Shown here in pieces: positions 43,901 through 51,601 of a stretch of 64,000 nt of DNA. The notes beneath the pieces were generated by a model. That model saw nothing but the letters and a program-made list of their open reading frames with translations. It did no database searches and had not been told where the DNA came from. A program made the translations under genes and the position numbers. This stretch comes from Rhodobacteraceae bacterium DSL-40 (GTDB lineage: Bacteria > Pseudomonadota > Alphaproteobacteria > Rhodobacterales > Rhodobacteraceae): the NCBI GenBank assembly GCA_003258405.1, contig QKPN01000021.1:23340-87339 (forward strand). Reading direction: 5' to 3'. Positions within the stretch are counted from its first letter, which is position 1. Each line of letters opens with the position of its first letter.

Positions 43901-45316
43901 CAGCTGCTGGACGACAATCTAGAGCGCTACCGAGCTTTCCGGAGGGAAGCTGAAGCCGCCAGATGGCGGCCGTGCGAGGCCGTGAACGAGGCTCGCATGC
44001 CGATGACACATGAGTATCAACGTGCATTCTTGGCGATCAAAACGCCGGAGACGGCCGCCACGATGCAAGAGTATCTGGCTGACGAGCATTTCGGTGCGCT
44101 CGCCGCGCGGGTGCTTGCCGACCAATGGCGGACCGTGAACGAGCCGCCGAAAGCGAAGCGCTTTCTCGGAGGCGTTGACCTCTCGGGTGTGAAGGAGAAG
44201 CGGGCCCGTCTCGCTACTGATCCTGACGAGACTTCCGCGGAGGCGGAATTAGTATTCGCCGCAATCGAGTCGCTGATCGCGGAAGGCGCCACGAACGAGT
44301 CGAAGAAGCTCGGCGTCGAACTAGGCATCGCCGCCTCGCAGCTGCCGCACGGAAGGCGCGATAGCACCATCCAGAGTCTCATCGCCCTGGCGCCGAGGCG
44401 AGCACGCGCCGATCTGCTCCTTAGCCTCGTACTCTCTGGCGAGGAAATCGACACAAAGGTTGTGGTCGATGGCATTGCCGAGACCTTCGAGGCGGCGAAG
44501 ACTGAGACGTGGATCCTGACCCAAAGCGAGGGCTATGAGCTAAAGGCATGGCTGCGCCTTCTGCCGTTCGGAAACCGCCCCGCAGAGGCGTTGGCTGTCA
44601 TTCACGGCATGCCTCCCGCGCAACGTGAACCGCGCTTCCTAGAGGAAATGGTGGGAGCCTTCGCCGATTCTCCTTCCGATCAAGCGGAAGATGTCTTGTT
44701 CAAGCTCGCCGAGGAAGACGCAGGCTTCTATGCAAACCATCACTGGCGAGCGACTGCCTTGCGGCTCGGAACACGATCTTCAGCGCGTCGTATCCTCGAC
44801 CTGACTGCCGAAGGCGTCTTTGAAAGCAGTTCCATGGATAGCTGGCATCTTGCAAGGGAGCTTGGGAGCCTGGTTGATGCTCACCCCGATTTGCGCGTTC
44901 ATGTGTACGGCTTGTTGAAGGACGGGCCAACCTCACCCGGACTTGCGACGCTCGCCGACGCCGTTGCCGAAAACCCGGATGAAGAGGGACTACTGCTGCT
45001 GGTCAAGTTTGAGAATGATCTGAAGCGCTCGCTTGTCGGTTGGCGCACAATTGAAAGCGTGATCACCGAACAGGTTCCTTCGGAAGATTGGAAGGCCGCG
45101 TACAACGTCGTGCCTGTTCCTGCCGGCAGCTTGAGACAAAAGCTGTTTGCGCTGACGACGGACGGGGGATCCGCGGACGCCGCTACCCGCTGTCTTCGCC
45201 AGATCGACTTGATCAGGGATGACCACGGGATGCCGGAGGCCGAGCCACGTCACCCCGATCTGCTGTCCGGTAAGCCCTGGCCGATCCTGGCGCCAGACCC
45301 GAACGCGACAACGTAG
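40961..45316 (+). CDS. HNH-NACHT STAND NTPase with C-terminal helical repeats, probable antiphage protein
   Basis: A 1451-aa protein. Residues 18-105 form an HNH-type nuclease-like module: C25-x4-C30, AHI with H52, N77-G-I, C82-R-D-H85. Residues 188-330 are the NTPase: Walker A G-P-G-M-G-K-T-T (192-199), Walker B VVLLLDGWNELD (258-269), then ISTRRQALDV as sensor. This fits NACHT modules of bacterial NLR-like immunity proteins. From about 460 to the end it is helix-rich with HEAT-like alternation, the usual sensing part. The start is a GTG without a clear ribosome site. It stands alone beside a tRNA, ahead of a recombinase operon. Phage sensing followed by DNA cleavage is inferred from the family. 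Confidence 0.8.
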   Translation: MAKNNRDDFSEKTKLQIAKRAGWLCSFPTCRTPTVGATSDGEGEINIGTAAHICAAAPGGPRYDETMSPGERSSTKNGIWMCRDHGKAIDSTDPEFTVERLREWKRQVEIESWRRVLRDETLRKPTVATDMELAARIRTAAKADLKVFRQTVKWPSTSVALTLKVNGFDDPVTTSVLAGAVTSLDDLILVAGPGMGKTTTLFQIAQGVLATGNGMPFVVPLGDWATEGATVLESILKRPAFRGISENDFREAAAQPGVVLLLDGWNELDAQARTRARVQVARLKAELPELGLVISTRRQALDVPFGGTRVDLLPLNEEQQMQIAVAMRGDAGAKIVDQAWRTAGVRELVTIPLYLTALLSLPENAPFPTTKEEVLRHFVSAHERDASRAEALRATVQGFQQDYLGGLAVFATQTANTAIADSNARRSIFETETLLADNWQITIKPQPDTVLDVLVSNHVLTRMGDTPGYSFQHQQFQEWYASHSVERRIIAEIADPKAREALKAEVFNLPAWEEAILFAIERLARGDVHQRAVCGKAIIAAFEVDPILAAEMIFRSTEEVWAQITVTIQGLVARWHAPGKVDRAFRFMLTSGRPEFLDAVWPLITNENEQISLKALRNCRRFRPSILGADAGTKIKALPQKARTVLLYEMASNSGMDGLDLATAIAKDDPDTEVQASVVDALTFRRADRHVAEVLREASDKTFDLVARKGLVDEVKDEQVRKGLAAAQQRQKVEKASLADRLRVIVYAQGTDDHSAELSHIISAMEIDQRQDTKLQLTYEARSRYPHAVADGLLARVRAGRTLFYGADDILASAGFTLEDEALLQLALADPARHDDRAEAAASVLGPETVGRLVDALLDVGSRLRIDGTYDQAAGETYRGLETRIAHVPGPSLVAAVLARSAQADNEGVARLADLLSRHPDGETDRGRPFDADSVMAIQNLVEDWGNRLLASGDAKRWQKANVATLASHVPSVSLLPILKQLLDDNLERYRAFRREAEAARWRPCEAVNEARMPMTHEYQRAFLAIKTPETAATMQEYLADEHFGALAARVLADQWRTVNEPPKAKRFLGGVDLSGVKEKRARLATDPDETSAEAELVFAAIESLIAEGATNESKKLGVELGIAASQLPHGRRDSTIQSLIALAPRRARADLLLSLVLSGEEIDTKVVVDGIAETFEAAKTETWILTQSEGYELKAWLRLLPFGNRPAEALAVIHGMPPAQREPRFLEEMVGAFADSPSDQAEDVLFKLAEEDAGFYANHHWRATALRLGTRSSARRILDLTAEGVFESSSMDSWHLARELGSLVDAHPDLRVHVYGLLKDGPTSPGLATLADAVAENPDEEGLLLLVKFENDLKRSLVGWRTIESVITEQVPSEDWKAAYNVVPVPAGSLRQKLFALTTDGGSADAATRCLRQIDLIRDDHGMPEAEPRHPDLLSGKPWPILAPDPNATT

Positions 45317-45374
45317 GGATCCGTGGCGGCGATATCGGTTATCGGGGCCGCAGCCGACCTTCCGAGCGGCGCTA

Positions 45375-45767
45375 CTATCGCGATGCCTCAAACACAATCC
45401 CCATCTGCTCCGCCCATGGCCGGTCGGCGACAGCGATGAGGTCGTTTAACGAAAGCGCCGGTGGCACGCGCCTGATGACGAGGTGATCGAGCACCTCGGG
45501 CGACAGGTAGGCGAGCCGCATCATCCGGCTCACGAACCTGTCGGAGACCTTCTCGGCCGCGGCGATGTCCTGGATGGTGGAAGCGGCGCCGGTTTCCAGC
45601 TGCCGCCGCCAGTTCCAGGCGCGGGCGATGGCGCGCAGCACATGCGGATCCTGCGCCCGGCCGTTTCGCACGTCCACATAATCGGGCGGAAGGATCTTCG
45701 GCCGCCCGTTGCGTTTGCGGATCGTCAGCGGAATGACGACGCGGATAGTGTTACCCGTGCTGGTCAT
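45375..45767 (-). CDS. Small HTH-like protein of the recombinase module
   Basis: A 130-aa basic protein whose start overlaps the recombinase stop by ATGA. The central part (STIQDIAAAEKVSDRFVSRMMRLAYLSPEVLDHLV) has the pattern of a helix-turn-helix, like the C-terminal half of ParB-type DNA binders, and ends with SLNDLIAVADRPWAEQ. Proteins like it regularly follow this type of serine recombinase in alphaproteobacteria. A role as DNA-binding accessory (directionality or repression) is inferred. Confidence 0.7.
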   Translation of the reverse strand: MTSTGNTIRVVIPLTIRKRNGRPKILPPDYVDVRNGRAQDPHVLRAIARAWNWRRQLETGAASTIQDIAAAEKVSDRFVSRMMRLAYLSPEVLDHLVIRRVPPALSLNDLIAVADRPWAEQMGIVFEASR

Positions 45768-47101
45768 GCGCAGGCCTCCGTTTGGCGGGGCGCCATCATG
45801 TCCCGAAGGACCGAGCCCAGCCCCTCATGGCGCAGATCGACGGCGATGCCGTCTTCCCCGACGGTCACACGCTCGACCAGAAGCTGGACGATGCGGGTCT
45901 GCTCCGACGGATAGAGCGCCGCCCAAAGCTGATCGAACTCGCCGAGCGCTTTCACGACCGCCTTCTCATCGACGGTTGGGCTCTCCTCGCGAAGGGCATT
46001 GATCGTTCGGGCCACGATCTCGGGCGCGCGGATCATGCGGCGGATTTCTCCGATGACGGCATCCTCGACCATACCTGCGGGCAAGCGCAGCGGGCCACAA
46101 GTCTCTCCGGTGGGGCGGTTTCGGATCAGGTCCATCGATGCGTAGTAGCGATAGAGGCGCGTGCCCTTCTTTGTCGCTGTCGGCGTCATCGCCGCGCCTG
46201 TCGCGGTGAAAATGATCCCTTTCAGCAGGGCTGGTGTCTGGCGCCGCGTATTCTTTGCCCGCAGCCGCGGGCTTTCCTGCAGGATGCTGTGCACCTTGTC
46301 CCACAGGTCACGGTTGATGATGGCTTCGTGTTCGCCGGGATAGGCGGTGCCCTTATGGACGGCTTCGCCGAGGTAGACCTGGTTGTTGATCAACTTGTAG
46401 AGGAAGCCTTTGTCGATCAGCTTGCCGCGCTTGTTCAGCACGCCTTCGGCCGCCAGCGCTTTCGCCAGCGTAGTCGCGGAGCCCATTTGCACGAACCGCT
46501 CGAAGATCATCCTGACTGTCGCGGCTTCGGCTTCATTGATCACCAGCTTGCGATCGCGCACGTCGTATCCCAGTGGGACGTAACCGCCCATCCACATGCC
46601 GCGCTTGCGCGAGGCGGCGACCTTGTCGCGGATGCGCTCGCCGATCACCTCTCGCTCGAACTGAGCGAAGCTGAGGAGGATGTTCAGGGTCAGCCGCCCC
46701 ATCGACGTTGTGGTGTTGAACGACTGCGTGACCGACACGAAGGTCACCTGATTGCGGTCGAAGATCTCGACCAGCTTGGCGAAGTCCATCAGGGAGCGCG
46801 ACAGCCGGTCGATCTTGTAGACCACGATCACGTCGATCAGACCGGCCTCGACGTCCTGGAGGAGGCGCTTCAGGCCGGGACGCTCCAGCGTGCCACCGGA
46901 GAACCCGCCGTCATCATAGCGTTCGCGGATGGCGGACCAGCCTTCCGCCTTCTGGCTCGTCACATAGGCTTCGCAGGCCTCGCGCTGGGCGTCGAGGCTG
47001 TTGAACTCCATGTCGAGCCCTTCCTCGCTCGACTTGCGGGTATAGATGGCGCAGCGCTGGCGGCGCGGCATGATCGCGACGGTTTCCTGCAGGCGGCTCA
47101 T
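45764..47101 (-). CDS. Large serine recombinase (integrase/resolvase family)
   Basis: 445 aa. Resolvase domain at residues 15-165: YTRKSSEEGLD with catalytic Ser24, YDDGGFSGGTLERPGL, VYKIDRLSRS. The Recombinase domain follows at about 180-290 (PLGYDVRDRKL, GEAVHKGTAYPGEHEAII). In the third part, where many relatives have a zinc ribbon, the cysteines are replaced (GIIFTATGAAMTPTATKKG, then RYYASMDLIRNRPTGETCGP), as I recall for the branch that travels with DUF2924. The ATG at 47101 overlaps the DUF2924 stop. It could integrate the phage-like element to its right or move only the four-gene module. Confidence 0.87.
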   Translation of the reverse strand: MSRLQETVAIMPRRQRCAIYTRKSSEEGLDMEFNSLDAQREACEAYVTSQKAEGWSAIRERYDDGGFSGGTLERPGLKRLLQDVEAGLIDVIVVYKIDRLSRSLMDFAKLVEIFDRNQVTFVSVTQSFNTTTSMGRLTLNILLSFAQFEREVIGERIRDKVAASRKRGMWMGGYVPLGYDVRDRKLVINEAEAATVRMIFERFVQMGSATTLAKALAAEGVLNKRGKLIDKGFLYKLINNQVYLGEAVHKGTAYPGEHEAIINRDLWDKVHSILQESPRLRAKNTRRQTPALLKGIIFTATGAAMTPTATKKGTRLYRYYASMDLIRNRPTGETCGPLRLPAGMVEDAVIGEIRRMIRAPEIVARTINALREESPTVDEKAVVKALGEFDQLWAALYPSEQTRIVQLLVERVTVGEDGIAVDLRHEGLGSVLRDMMAPRQTEACA

Positions 47102-47610
47102 CGGTCGTCCTTCCGGGCTTCGCGCAGGCCGAAGAAGCGGTAGCCATTCCACTGAGTGCCGGTGATTGCTCGCGCCGCCGCCGACAGCGATTTGAATTTG
47201 CGCCCCTGCAAGTCGAAGCCGTCCTTCATCACCGCGACGGTGTGCTCCACCCCGTCCCATTCGCGCACCAACCGCGTGCCGACGACCGGATTGCGGGAAT
47301 CTGCGATGATCGCCTTTCTCCCGATCCGGCCTTCGATCTCGTCGGCCAGCAGGTCCAACGTCCGTCGCGTCTCGCGCGAAAGCCCGCCGAGGGTCAGTTC
47401 CTGAATCCGGTAGCCGAGCCTCAGCTCAAGGTAGCTGCGGCTGTTATTCGGAGCGGACGAGCCGAAGAGGCTCTCCCACCTCGTCTTCAGCTCCACGACC
47501 GTCATTTGCTTGAGCGCTGAAAGCTGCATGATCACGCTCGCTTCCGCCGAGGCGCATTCGCCCGGCCGCCCCGGCGGGCGATCAATCTTTCTCTTTGTTC
47601 CTGGCATCAT
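47098..47610 (-). CDS. DUF2924 protein
   Basis: A 170-aa protein with the DUF2924 pattern: LKQMTVVELKTRWESLFG, SRSYLELRLGYRIQEL, GTRLVREWDGVEHTVAV, FKSLSAAARAITGTQWNGYRFFGL. The C-terminal part resembles a small DNA-binding RAMA-like fold. The start at 47610 is fixed by GGAGG just upstream and by ATGA overlap with the preceding 74-aa gene. It is always found next to serine recombinases, so it probably helps recombination; the mechanism is not known to me. Confidence 0.82.
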   Translation of the reverse strand: MMPGTKRKIDRPPGRPGECASAEASVIMQLSALKQMTVVELKTRWESLFGSSAPNNSRSYLELRLGYRIQELTLGGLSRETRRTLDLLADEIEGRIGRKAIIADSRNPVVGTRLVREWDGVEHTVAVMKDGFDLQGRKFKSLSAAARAITGTQWNGYRFFGLREARKDDR

Positions 47611-47831
47611 TGCCCTCCATCTCGGTTGCTCGGTTTGCGACGACCAACACGGCGTTTGAGGGCGAGAATGTCGAATGAACTGACTTCGCCGACTGCAGAT
47701 AAAGAACTGGACTGCTCTGGCAGAATACGCCTCAGCCCCGCCGCAATAATGCACGCGAGTTCATTGAGGCGTTCATCCGCCGACAGACGGGCGGGCAACA
47801 GAGGGTTCGGGCCGGATCGAGATTCTTGCAT
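47607..47831 (-). CDS. Small conserved protein at head of recombinase operon
   Basis: 74 aa. The segment LPARLSADERLNELACIIAAGLRRI followed by SSSLSAVGEVSS resembles short proteins that often precede DUF2924 genes. Its stop overlaps the DUF2924 start (ATGA), exactly as at the two following junctions, which is the main reason to accept it as real. No enzymatic motif. Function unknown. Confidence 0.6.
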   Translation of the reverse strand: MQESRSGPNPLLPARLSADERLNELACIIAAGLRRILPEQSSSLSAVGEVSSFDILALKRRVGRRKPSNRDGGQ

Positions 47832-47988
47832 GAGACCGTTCGCAACAAAAGATGATCAGCAAACGGTAGTCGCGAAACGGCTATATGCAATCTATTTCAA
47901 TGACTTAACGTGGTTGCGCGCAATCATTCGAAGCGTGACGCAGATCGTATGGTCCTTGTCGGTGACTGCTTCCTTCTGAAAGGGACGG

Positions 47989-48768
47989 TCAGTCATCGAA
48001 TCGAACGGTATCGATGCTCTTGACGAAACGTAGCACCGCGCACACCGAGTCAAAGATGAACCGCGCCTCCGCCTTGTCGAGCAGCTCATTGTCATGAGCG
48101 AGGCTCTGATTATTCCGAACGTGATTGAACTTGTCGAAGACACCGATCGAATTCTTGATGATCTGCTCCGTCATTTCCCGGAGCTCCCGCTCCTGTTTCA
48201 AAGCCTTGACATACTTGCCGACGCGGCTGTGGAGGGGCTCGGTCCGATCCCAGGTGATGCCTCTCCGGTCGAGCAGGTGCCCAAACTTCTTTGCGCAGTA
48301 GGTATGTAGGCGATCCAAAGCCGCTGCGGGGCGATCGGCAATGATGTCGCGTTCTATAGCGGCAACCAGCTCGTCGAGAGTCTGGTCGACGGCGAATCGT
48401 TCGATCGCATCCGTTCGAGCGATTGTACCGCCGCCTTCTATACGTGAGAGAAGGTCGAAAAAATTTACTCCAATCTCACCGTCGCGCGGACCCGGAGACC
48501 GGGTTGCTTCACGGTACTGCCACAGGCTACGCAGCACTCGCGAAACGGTAGCCGGGGGTTCAACACGACAGAATGCCCGCAGACGGTTCATCTTCGATGT
48601 TCCGTTGGACTGGTACTTTCGATCATCGATATCGATTTTGAACTCGTCCTCGAAATATTCTCGAAATGTCCGGTCAGAGAAATTGAGGACATAGCCGGGG
48701 TCGGCCTGGAAGGCGTTATCGATAATTCGGATATCAGAATGCTTGAGATCAACCATATTTGCGTCCAC
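47989..48768 (-). CDS. Abi-C (abortive infection C-terminal) domain protein
   Basis: A 259-aa protein. The C-terminal part, FDKFNHVRNNQSLAHDN then AEARFIFDSVCAVLRFV, matches the Abi_C signature (R-N-x-x-x-x-A-H, with a following helix) found in abortive-infection and HEPN-like proteins; R-N-x4-H is the typical RNase motif of HEPN domains. The N-terminal part (residues 1-140) is not recognised. Start is GTG 48768 or ATG 48756. It follows the ImmA/IrrE gene by only two bases and ends the XRE-ImmA operon. It may be the effector released when the switch is triggered, which is inference. Confidence 0.72.
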   Translation of the reverse strand: MDANMVDLKHSDIRIIDNAFQADPGYVLNFSDRTFREYFEDEFKIDIDDRKYQSNGTSKMNRLRAFCRVEPPATVSRVLRSLWQYREATRSPGPRDGEIGVNFFDLLSRIEGGGTIARTDAIERFAVDQTLDELVAAIERDIIADRPAAALDRLHTYCAKKFGHLLDRRGITWDRTEPLHSRVGKYVKALKQERELREMTEQIIKNSIGVFDKFNHVRNNQSLAHDNELLDKAEARFIFDSVCAVLRFVKSIDTVRFDD

Positions 48769-48770
48769 CG

Positions 48771-49703
48771 TTATTCTCTGACGCCAGCAATGAACTGGTC
48801 ATAGCTGTCCCACGGCTCCTCCTCTTCGGTGTCCGCTCCTCCACCGCGACCGTCGAACTGCAAAAGAGAAACCGAAATGCCAAGGCGGTCAGAAAAGAAA
48901 GCGAGTTCGCGGACGGGCTCCGAGCCCCGGCTGAATGACCAGATGCCATCAGGCAGCGTGGTAGGTCGCTGTGAGCCGGAGTGCTGCGAGGTGGGACCCA
49001 TCGCCATCACCGAACCATCCGGGATCGGCATGCCGGAACGGATGAACACGCCACTTTTGTAAGCGCTCGTGCTGGCCCGGCCCCAGAGGGCGAAACCGTC
49101 ACGCGCTACCACCATGGCCGCCCGGGTGTCGGTGAACTCGATCCACTTGCGCGTTGCGGCGAGAAGCGAAACCCCATATCGATCCGTGACGTGGCCGAGG
49201 AGATCGCGCGTCATTTCCTGGCCGCCAATCTGGTTGCGGTAGTCGTCGATGGGCATCAACAGGAAGGAGGCGAACGTGTCGGCCTCTTCCTCGCGCTCCC
49301 TCTCGGCGTCCTTCCAGTCGTTGGATTGGAGCGGAAGGCACTCGAAATCGTAGTCGTCGGACAGCTCGCCATCACGGTAGTGGTCGGCGGTGAGCGGGCG
49401 CCGATGCAGCAGGTAGTGCCCGAACTCGTGAGCCAACGTAAAACGCTCGCGCCCGCGGTAACGCGGCTGCGTATTGTAGAGAATCTGCCAACCGGGCTTC
49501 TTGCGCCGCGCGCGCAGCATGCCCTCGAAGCCGTCTATCTCGACACCCTTTACGGCCGTGATCGGATCTTCATGATTGCGCGAGACCTCGAACGCCAGCG
49601 CTTCGACGTCCACCGGGAATCGGTCCTCCCCCAACACGGTTCGGAGTAGAACCGTCAGATCGTTGGCAGCCCGCCGGGGCGTTTTTCGGGCTCTATCGGT
49701 CAT
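48771..49703 (-). CDS. ImmA/IrrE-family metallopeptidase
   Basis: 310 aa. The zinc site is A-H-E-F-G-H with H92, E93 and H96, and the third ligand is a glutamate near 139 in EREEEADTFASFLLMP, both classic for ImmA/IrrE. ImmA of ICEBs1 cleaves its partner repressor ImmR; IrrE of Deinococcus cleaves DdrO. Its start overlaps the stop of the XRE gene (ATGA), so the repressor-protease pair is coupled. The C-terminal 120 residues (GFALWGRASTSAYKSGVF onward) are longer than ImmA and may sense a signal. It probably removes the XRE repressor on DNA damage or infection. Confidence 0.86.
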   Translation of the reverse strand: MTDRARKTPRRAANDLTVLLRTVLGEDRFPVDVEALAFEVSRNHEDPITAVKGVEIDGFEGMLRARRKKPGWQILYNTQPRYRGRERFTLAHEFGHYLLHRRPLTADHYRDGELSDDYDFECLPLQSNDWKDAEREREEEADTFASFLLMPIDDYRNQIGGQEMTRDLLGHVTDRYGVSLLAATRKWIEFTDTRAAMVVARDGFALWGRASTSAYKSGVFIRSGMPIPDGSVMAMGPTSQHSGSQRPTTLPDGIWSFSRGSEPVRELAFFSDRLGISVSLLQFDGRGGGADTEEEEPWDSYDQFIAGVRE

Positions 49704-50023
49704 TCATCCTCGTCGTCCAGGATCCTCAGCATCTCTCGAAGTCGCTCTTTCCCCTTGGGGTTCATCCTCTGATACTTGCGAAAGAAGGCCGTGTCGTCGG
49801 CATCGGCCTCAGTGACGGCTTCAGTGGTGAGCAGATAGTCAGTGGTCGTTTCCAGAGCCAAGGCGATCTGCTGCAGTTTCTCCGCAGATGGCCGCGTAAC
49901 CTCCTTGTTCTCGATCTCCCACATGTAGCTCTTGCTCGATCCGACCCGCTCGGCCAGCGCTTCCAAGGTCAGACCTCGCTTCAGTCTGAGCTCTCGAACG
50001 CGCTCTCCCAATGGTGTTGGCAC
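49700..50023 (-). CDS. XRE-family HTH repressor
   Basis: A 107-aa protein with an N-terminal HTH_XRE domain (LGERVRELRLKRGLTLEALAERVG, SSKSYMWEIENKEV, PSAEKLQQIALAL, TTDYLLT) and a charged C-terminal tail ending DDEDE. I chose the GTG at 50023 because AGGAGGAC lies seven bases upstream and the HTH starts at once; the frame is open further up but without a start signal. It diverges from the DUF2188 gene over 138 bases with palindromes and a good promoter. It is the likely repressor of both directions and the likely substrate of the ImmA/IrrE protease next to it. Confidence 0.85.
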   Translation of the reverse strand: MPTPLGERVRELRLKRGLTLEALAERVGSSKSYMWEIENKEVTRPSAEKLQQIALALETTTDYLLTTEAVTEADADDTAFFRKYQRMNPKGKERLREMLRILDDEDE

Positions 50024-50042
50024 CGGTGTCCTCCTGTTTTTC

Positions 50043-50054
50043 AACGAGTTCGTT
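50043..50054. promoter_or_regulatory. Palindrome near XRE start, possible operator
   Basis: AACGA-GT-TCGTT, perfect five-base arms, 20 bases upstream of the XRE GTG. Shares the TTCG/CGAA core with the second site at 50111-50128. Confidence 0.5.
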
Positions 50055-50073
50055 GTCGCGATACATCTAGTGC

Positions 50074-50103
50074 TTGACACGCCATACGCGCAATCCCTAT
50101 CTT
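50074..50103 (+). promoter_or_regulatory. Sigma70-type promoter for the rightward genes
   Basis: TTGACA (50074-50079) and TATCTT (50098-50103), 18 bases apart. The palindrome at 50111-50128 would cover the transcription start, a typical arrangement for repression. Confidence 0.6.
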
Positions 50104-50110
50104 CCGCAGA

Positions 50111-50128
50111 AGTTCGCAAGAACGAACT
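50111..50128. promoter_or_regulatory. Palindromic operator over the rightward start site
   Basis: AGTTCG-CAAGAA-CGAACT, perfect six-base arms. It lies just downstream of the -10 box and 34 bases before the DUF2188 start, the place expected for the neighbouring XRE repressor to bind. Confidence 0.6.
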
Positions 50129-50161
50129 GTAGTTAGCGCTTTTACAAGACAGGAGGCCGTC

Positions 50162-50401
50162 ATGGCAAAAGGCAAAGGGTCAGGAACCCATCACGTAGTT
50201 CCCAATTCCGGCGGCGGTTGGGACGTTCGCCGCGGCGGGGCCGACCGCGCTAGCGGGCATTTCGACACGAAACGGGAGGCGATCGACCGCGGGAGGGAGA
50301 TGAGCCGCAACGCCGGGACGGAGTTCAAGATCCACAACCAGGATGGCCGTATCGGCCAGTCCGATTCGCACGGGAACGACCCGCGCACCATCAAGGGCTA
50401 A
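50162..50401 (+). CDS. DUF2188 protein
   Basis: A 79-aa small basic protein: THHVVPNSGGGWDVRRGGADRASGHFDTKREAIDRGREMSRNAG, here recognised by its parts HHVVPNSGGGWDV and REAIDRGREMSRN, with HNQDGRIGQSDSHGNDP at the end. This is the DUF2188 fold, a short beta-beta-alpha unit of unknown function. A perfect ribosome site (AGGAGGCC) precedes the ATG. It is the first gene of the rightward transcript facing the XRE repressor; the next gene follows after 12 bases. Confidence 0.8.
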   Translation: MAKGKGSGTHHVVPNSGGGWDVRRGGADRASGHFDTKREAIDRGREMSRNAGTEFKIHNQDGRIGQSDSHGNDPRTIKG

Positions 50402-50413
50402 GGAGCACCGATC

Positions 50414-51601
50414 ATGGCCTCAGTGACGAGTTTCATCCGCAACATGCCTGCTTCGTCGCTGCAGGCCTATTTCCACCATACCGGCATTGAGCTTCCGACC
50501 GAGGTCGATTGGGAGGCGCCTGAGCCGGAGGTGGTTCGCGTCACGCTCTGCGCCGTCGACGAGATGGACGACGAAGCCCGCGCGCGCATCGTCAATGATG
50601 CCGACCGTGTTGGAGCTCTCGCCGACGATGCCGGGCAGACTGCACTCTATAGTGTCGTCTATGACCGCACGGGTCTCGACGAACTCGCGAATGGTCACGC
50701 CCGCTCGCTCTGGATGTTCCTGAACGAGCCGATTCGGTTCCGTCACGCCGAAGAGGTCCGCTACACCGACGAGCGGCGGCGCGGCCGGAGTTGGGACGGG
50801 TTCATCGGTGAGCCGCACCTTGACCTGCGCCGCGACGAGGCATCCCTCGATTCCTTCAAGGCGGCGCTGCGCGAGCGGTTCGCTTCCAACAATATCCACA
50901 TCGACATTTTCGGGCGCTACCGGCCGACCTTTGACGGCGAGGATTGCGAGCTGGTGCAGATCGCAATCTACCGCGAGGGGCTGCTGGACGACTTCCTAGC
51001 GTTCGACGATGGCGGCGCGCTCGTCCGTCGCGCCCGCCGCCCAGTGTTCGAGGCAGCGATGACCTACGAGCCGGCAACCGGCGTCATCGAGGTCGTGGCC
51101 AATGACCGTGAAAGCCGCGAGGAGATGGTGCGCTTCATGGCGCGGGACCTGCTCGGGATTGAATTCCAGAGTGAAAAGGTGCCGTTCCGGAATTACGATC
51201 TGGATGTTCTCCTGCACCCCTTTGCCTTCCCGACAGAGCCGGAGGACGGGATCGAATCCGTCGAGGTCAAGCAGCTGCGTTTGATGCCCATCGACAATAA
51301 CGCCGAACGCGCCACCCTCGAATGCCTTCGGAAAGCCGACCGCACCATCTGGAGCATGTCGGCAGAGCGGTTCGGCGCCAACGATCCACTAGCCGGCGGA
51401 TGGATCGCGACGCAGGCGAAGCTGACCATCAAATTCCACCCCAAGGGTGACGCGAAGCGGGGCCGGACGCTGCCGCTGACGATCACCATGCCGCATGGCT
51501 GCAATCTCAAGGACCAGACCGAGGAGGAGCAGCTGATCGGCGAAAAGTACCTGCGCCGTTGGGGCATTCTTTCCGGGGCAGATAGTGCCGTCGTCGATTG
51601 A
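50414..51601 (+). CDS. Protein of unknown function (395 aa)
   Basis: I do not recognise a domain. It is soluble, acidic, without signal or membrane segments. The N-terminal 110 residues contain many DD/DE runs (DEMDDEARARIVNDADRVG); the middle has a beta-rich stretch (LVQIAIYREGLLDDFLAFDDGGALV) and the C-terminal 100 residues a WIATQAKLTIKFHPKGD pattern. GGAGC precedes the ATG. Its stop overlaps the next gene by 17 bases, so they are coupled. It lies between an immunity switch and phage genes; a defence or anti-defence role is possible but unproved. Confidence 0.65.
   Translation: MASVTSFIRNMPASSLQAYFHHTGIELPTEVDWEAPEPEVVRVTLCAVDEMDDEARARIVNDADRVGALADDAGQTALYSVVYDRTGLDELANGHARSLWMFLNEPIRFRHAEEVRYTDERRRGRSWDGFIGEPHLDLRRDEASLDSFKAALRERFASNNIHIDIFGRYRPTFDGEDCELVQIAIYREGLLDDFLAFDDGGALVRRARRPVFEAAMTYEPATGVIEVVANDRESREEMVRFMARDLLGIEFQSEKVPFRNYDLDVLLHPFAFPTEPEDGIESVEVKQLRLMPIDNNAERATLECLRKADRTIWSMSAERFGANDPLAGGWIATQAKLTIKFHPKGDAKRGRTLPLTITMPHGCNLKDQTEEEQLIGEKYLRRWGILSGADSAVVD

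Noticed and set aside
40377..45316. tRNA-Ser as attachment site with a second copy of its 3' end
   Set aside because: I could not find a repeat of the tRNA 3' end in the rest of the window, and the recombinase present is a serine type.
47626..47979. Plus-strand frame opposite the head of the recombinase operon
   Set aside because: The minus strand has the 74-aa gene joined by ATGA to DUF2924; the plus frame has no support.
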